Shown here: piece after piece, positions 60,517-64,000 of the stretch | How the letters are laid out: every line of letters begins with the position of its first letter | Position numbering within the stretch: the first letter of the stretch is position 1 | Assembly (NCBI GenBank): GCA_027489355.1 | Contig: JAIXZY010000012.1 | Location: forward strand, 124,001 to 188,000 | Direction of reading: 5' to 3' | Length of the DNA: 64,000 nucleotides | Source: Paracoccaceae bacterium | GTDB lineage: Bacteria > Pseudomonadota > Alphaproteobacteria > Rhodobacterales > Rhodobacteraceae | Notes under the pieces: model-generated | Told to the model about the DNA's origin: nothing | Database searches by the model: none | The model's input: the letters and a program-made list of their open reading frames with translations, nothing else | Program-made: the position numbers and the translations under genes

Positions 60517-61430
60517 GTCTTCTCCTTGCCGATCAGGCCCTGGGCGATAGCCCCGCCGGTCACCACGACGGCCGCACCCAGGGTCTGCCACCAGTTCCAC
60601 GGGCCGCCCATCAGAAAGACGATCAGCATCACGTAGAAGGGCACTGCGTTCATGTGCATCGAGGCGGCACCGATGCCGATCCGGCCGACCGAGACGATCC
60701 AGAGGAGCTGGGCAATCGCCATCGACCCGATGGAAAAGGCGGCGAGGCCCCCGAACTCCACCCAGCCGATCGCGGCCCAATCCGGCCATTGGTCGCGCCA
60801 GAGGCCGTCACACACCGCAACCAGCGTGGCGACAATGGCGCCGGCCGCGATGGTCAGGGTGCTGCGGCCAAGCGGGCTCAGGTCGGGGAAGGCCTTCACC
60901 GTCTCGCGCGAACCCCAGGTGTAGAGGGTGGTCGAACCAAGGGCGGCGAGGACGCCGATGCCGAAGCTGATCTCGCCTTCGGCCCCCCTGACCGCGATCA
61001 GGCCGCCTGCCACCGAAAGCACCAACCCGATGGCCAGGGCCCGTGTGAACGGGCGGTGGTCGGCGACGCATTCCAGCAGGATTCCGATCACCGGCATGAT
61101 CGCGCTGACGATCGCGACGGTGACGGGATCGTTCAGCCGAAGCGCGATGATGACCAGGACAGAGGCGAGGCCGAGGGTCACGAAGCCGACCCAGGCCCCG
61201 CGCAGCCAGTTCGCGCCCAGGACGACCTTGCCGCCGTCCACCAGCCACCAGGCCGGCAGCAGCACCGCCGCAGCCAGCAGCGCGCGGCAGGCGGTCAGCG
61301 CCAGCGGCGGCATGTGCGGCAGGATAAGATCGGCCGCAGGAAGTCCGGCGGCCCAGACCACCATCGAGGCAAGGCAGATCAGGTTCGAAGTGACGAGCGA
61401 GGCGCGCGCCGCAGGATCGGTCAGGGTCAT
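60513..61430 (-). CDS. EamA/DMT-family transporter
   Basis: This 305-residue inner-membrane protein has ten hydrophobic segments in two EamA repeats, for example ALTACRALLAAAVLLPAWWL near residue 43 and IMPVIGILLECVADHRPFTR near residue 113, the family E-x5-R site. It probably exports a metabolite or amino acid; translation is coupled to the P450, hinting at export of its product or supply of substrate. Confidence 0.85.
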   Translation of the reverse strand: MTLTDPAARASLVTSNLICLASMVVWAAGLPAADLILPHMPPLALTACRALLAAAVLLPAWWLVDGGKVVLGANWLRGAWVGFVTLGLASVLVIIALRLNDPVTVAIVSAIMPVIGILLECVADHRPFTRALAIGLVLSVAGGLIAVRGAEGEISFGIGVLAALGSTTLYTWGSRETVKAFPDLSPLGRSTLTIAAGAIVATLVAVCDGLWRDQWPDWAAIGWVEFGGLAAFSIGSMAIAQLLWIVSVGRIGIGAASMHMNAVPFYVMLIVFLMGGPWNWWQTLGAAVVVTGGAIAQGLIGKEKT

Positions 61431-61490
61431 CGGGTCAACCTAGGCAGGCACGGCCCGTCGGGCTGGCCTGTCCGCGACAGCGCAGCGTCA

Positions 61491-62234
<744 letters not shown>

Positions 62235-62322
62235 CTTCGGGTTTCCTTCCAAGGGTGCCAAACGCCTAGCCTGTCAGCGCCCAAAGGAAAAGACGGCAGA
62301 ACGTGAACAGTCTGGAGCCGGA

Positions 62323-62682
62323 TCAGGCGGCGGGGGCGTCGCGAAACTTGATCGATTCGCCGCAGCCGCAGGCCTCGACCACGTTGGGATTGCGGAACTT
62401 GAAGCCGCTTTCCACAAGGCCCGTTTCGTAGTCGACCTCGGTCCCGATCAGGAACATCTGCGCCATAGGGGCGATCATCACCCGCGCGCCGTCCTGTTCC
62501 ACGATCTCGTCCAGCGGGTTGACCGAAGTGACGTATTCCATCGTGTATTCCATGCCCGCGCAGCCGCCCTTCTTGACGCCGATGCGCAGACCTTGCGAGC
62601 CCTCGCGCTGCATCAGACGGGTGATCTGACGCACGGCGGCGGGGGTCAGGGTGACGGCGGCTTTGCCGGGGATGCCGAACAT
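62323..62682 (-). CDS. A-type iron-sulfur cluster carrier (SufA/IscA-like)
   Basis: This 119-residue HesB/IscA-fold protein has the three cluster cysteines in KKGGCAGMEY and VEACGCGESI at the usual spacing. It accepts Fe-S clusters from scaffolds and delivers them to enzymes. ATG 62682 has AAGGAG 7 bp upstream; the extra 16 residues of the longer frame are upstream noise. It is apart from the suf operon at the left end of the window. SufA versus ErpA cannot be decided. Confidence 0.88.
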   Translation of the reverse strand: MFGIPGKAAVTLTPAAVRQITRLMQREGSQGLRIGVKKGGCAGMEYTMEYVTSVNPLDEIVEQDGARVMIAPMAQMFLIGTEVDYETGLVESGFKFRNPNVVEACGCGESIKFRDAPAA

Positions 62683-62704
62683 GGGATGCTCCTTTGATGT
62701 CAAT

Positions 62705-63430
62705 CTAGGGTGCGACGGGCGGAATTCCAAGCGGGGGCAGGAGGCTCAGGCCGGAAAGAGTGGCATAGGCCAGGATGATCGCCCAGCCGAACGAGGCGAG
62801 CGTGCCGATGATGACGTATTCGGACAGCGCCCGGTCGTCGCGGACCGCGCCGAAGCGAAGGATCGACTTGGCGGCGATCAAGAGGCCCACGCCTTGCGCC
62901 TGGCCCAGCAGGATCAGCGCGAAGATCAGCCCGCGTTCGAGATGCCCGATCACGCGGCCAGCGCCGGGCAGGCTTTCGGCGGTGATGTCGGGCAGGAGGC
63001 GCGAGGCGAAGGGCTCCATCAGAAGGCCGATGGCGAAACCGCCGGCGCGGGTGGCGAGGATCGCCCCGGCCAGGATAAGCGCGACCGGGGCAAGGGCGGG
63101 AAGGTCGGACCAGAGGCCCTGGGACCAGAGGCCCGGCTGCCAAACGGCCAGTGCGGCGAGGCAGGCCAGATGCGCGGCCTGGTCGATCAGAAAGGGCGCA
63201 AGGCCACGCGGGGCGGTCGCTTTCCAGGCGTCGACGGCCAGGTGGATGGCGGTCAGCCAGAGAAGGCCCCAGGACAGGGTGCCGGTGCAGGCGATGGCGG
63301 CGAGCAGGACGATCAGCCCATGCAGTGCCAGGCCCTCGGGGCGCCGCTTGTTCGTTACGATCCAGTCGGTTTGCAGCACGAAGTCGGCAAGCGCATGGGC
63401 CAGAAGCAGGGCGGCAAGGGTCTCAGCCAT
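62705..63430 (-). CDS. DUF3307 membrane protein
   Basis: This 241-residue protein has about seven hydrophobic segments and the DUF3307 opening LLLAHALADFVLQTDWIVTNK (shown by ALADFVLQTDW near residue 13), followed by LHGLIVLLAAI and TAIHLAVDAWK with conserved polar residues in membrane helices. Function is unknown. Its start overlaps the end of the SatD-like gene by 8 bp, so they are coupled. Confidence 0.82.
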   Translation of the reverse strand: MAETLAALLLAHALADFVLQTDWIVTNKRRPEGLALHGLIVLLAAIACTGTLSWGLLWLTAIHLAVDAWKATAPRGLAPFLIDQAAHLACLAALAVWQPGLWSQGLWSDLPALAPVALILAGAILATRAGGFAIGLLMEPFASRLLPDITAESLPGAGRVIGHLERGLIFALILLGQAQGVGLLIAAKSILRFGAVRDDRALSEYVIIGTLASFGWAIILAYATLSGLSLLPPLGIPPVAP

Positions 63431-64000
63431 GATCGCTCGCAGCGGGGTAGGCGGCCATGAAGGCCAGCATCATCTCATCCAGCAGCGGATAGTCGGCCGC
63501 CTTCAGCCGCGCGTCGACCGCCTGTCGCGAGATGCCCAGGCGGCGGGCGATGGCTTCGTTCGTCCGACGGTCCTCGGCCCCGCTGTCGGGATCGAGCTTG
63601 AGCGCCATCGCCTCGGCCTGGCTGTGCGACCAGCGCGAGGCAAGTTCCCCGGCCACGGTGAAGGCAAGCTGGCGGAAGGGGTCCGTGGCGGGCAGGTCGC
63701 CCAGTGCAAGGATGCGGTCGGGCTTCATCCGGTCCAGCGCCCGGCCCGAGGCGATGAAGGCCGGACCCATCGCCGTGGACAGGTCGCGGGCGTCGGTCGG
63801 GTATTCCTCGCCGATGCCGACCGCAATGCGGCAGCCCAGCGCCGCAGCGTCCGCCCTAAGGCCTGCCAGGATGAGCAGGCAGGCGCGCAGACATTCCCCC
63901 GGCTGTGTCAGCCGCAATTGCCAGCCGTCGCCGCGGAAGCGGGTGAAGTCGCTGCGCGGACCCAGCCGCGTGGCACAGTCCCGGATGACCGTCATCGTTG
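63423..64000 (-). CDS. SatD-like protein with C-terminal HTH, 5' end cut by window edge
   Basis: At least 192 residues are read from the window edge: RFRGDGWQLRLTQPGECLRA (SatD-like G-D-G/E-x-Q-x-x), then GIGEEYPTDARDLSTAMGPA, ALDRMKPDRILALGD and a C-terminal helix-turn-helix (NEAIARRLGISRQAVDARLK). The frame stays open past the ATG at 63995 with no stop, and family members have an N-terminal part before this region, so the gene is probably truncated. It precedes and overlaps the DUF3307 gene, a pairing seen elsewhere for SatD-type proteins. Role unknown. Confidence 0.62.
   Translation of the reverse strand, partial: TMTVIRDCATRLGPRSDFTRFRGDGWQLRLTQPGECLRACLLILAGLRADAAALGCRIAVGIGEEYPTDARDLSTAMGPAFIASGRALDRMKPDRILALGDLPATDPFRQLAFTVAGELASRWSHSQAEAMALKLDPDSGAEDRRTNEAIARRLGISRQAVDARLKAADYPLLDEMMLAFMAAYPAASDHG

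Overview
The window is 64 kb of GC-rich bacterial chromosome. Gene content, codon use and neighbourhoods point to an alphaproteobacterium of the order Rhodobacterales (Rhodobacteraceae/Paracoccaceae). Examples are the DUF2849-cysI-cysH-DUF934 sulfite-reduction block next to an Fpr that starts and reads like Rhodobacter capsulatus Fpr, the purF-cvpA-radA and alr-mlaE-mlaF neighbourhoods, an infC read from a non-AUG (ATA) start, and hut genes with a HutF branch. No rRNA, phage, transposase, plasmid or CRISPR feature is seen. Almost all of the window is ordinary chromosome; the unusual signals are dispersed intergenic repeats and a few gene clusters.

Layout. 1-1.7 kb: the 3' end of sufS, tRNA-Arg(CCG) and an AbrB-type membrane protein. 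1.8-5.4 kb: sitABCD manganese/iron ABC transporter behind a Fur/Mur-like box. 5.4-10.7 kb: glycosyltransferase plus SDR pair, ArsR regulator, PHP phosphoesterase, YdeI-like protein, sulfotransferase. 10.9-17.5 kb: histidine utilisation (hutI-hutH-hutU leftward, hutF-hutC rightward, with a palindromic HutC-type operator between). 17.5-27.2 kb: a LysR regulator divergent from a run of methylated-amine-type genes (two FAD/GcvT fusion dehydrogenases, a non-pyrrolysine MttB homologue, a 3-hydroxyisobutyrate-dehydrogenase-like enzyme and a PLP gamma-lyase-type enzyme). 27.2-35.1 kb (leftward): SDR, DUF1801, purF, cvpA, radA, PqiA-like, mlaF, mlaE, alr. 35.2-40.7 kb: a P1B-4 metal ATPase, dnaB (with inverted DnaA boxes upstream), pyrE, pyrC. 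40.8-45.6 kb: LprI-like protein, a degenerate alpha/beta-hydrolase-like protein, a family-2 glycosyltransferase, glutaryl-CoA dehydrogenase and its divergent LysR regulator. 46.1-53.0 kb: CoxD/CoxE-like maturation pair, a large OmpA-family protein with Ala/Glu/Pro repeats, then XdhC/CoxF-like and molybdopterin-binding proteins. 53.0-59.2 kb: infC, an Ala-rich membrane-anchored protein, fpr, and the assimilatory sulfate/sulfite operon with a divergent Lrp-type regulator. 59.3-64 kb (leftward): cytochrome P450, EamA exporter, tpiA, sufA-like, DUF3307 and a SatD-like protein cut by the window edge.

The main non-gene discovery is a dispersed intergenic element present nine times. Each copy has a conserved tail (GCCTCCGGCGGGGATATTT, a few bases, GGACAGAAAATG or a variant), usually preceded by a stem-loop whose arms differ between copies but stay complementary. 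It sits between genes in either orientation and in one case supplies the last codons and stop of hutH. Separate repeat families are AT-rich double hairpins (two copies plus a single-hairpin relative) and a 15-bp palindrome lying a few bases beyond the stop codons of hutU and fpr. All functional statements come from reading motifs; no database or folding program was run.
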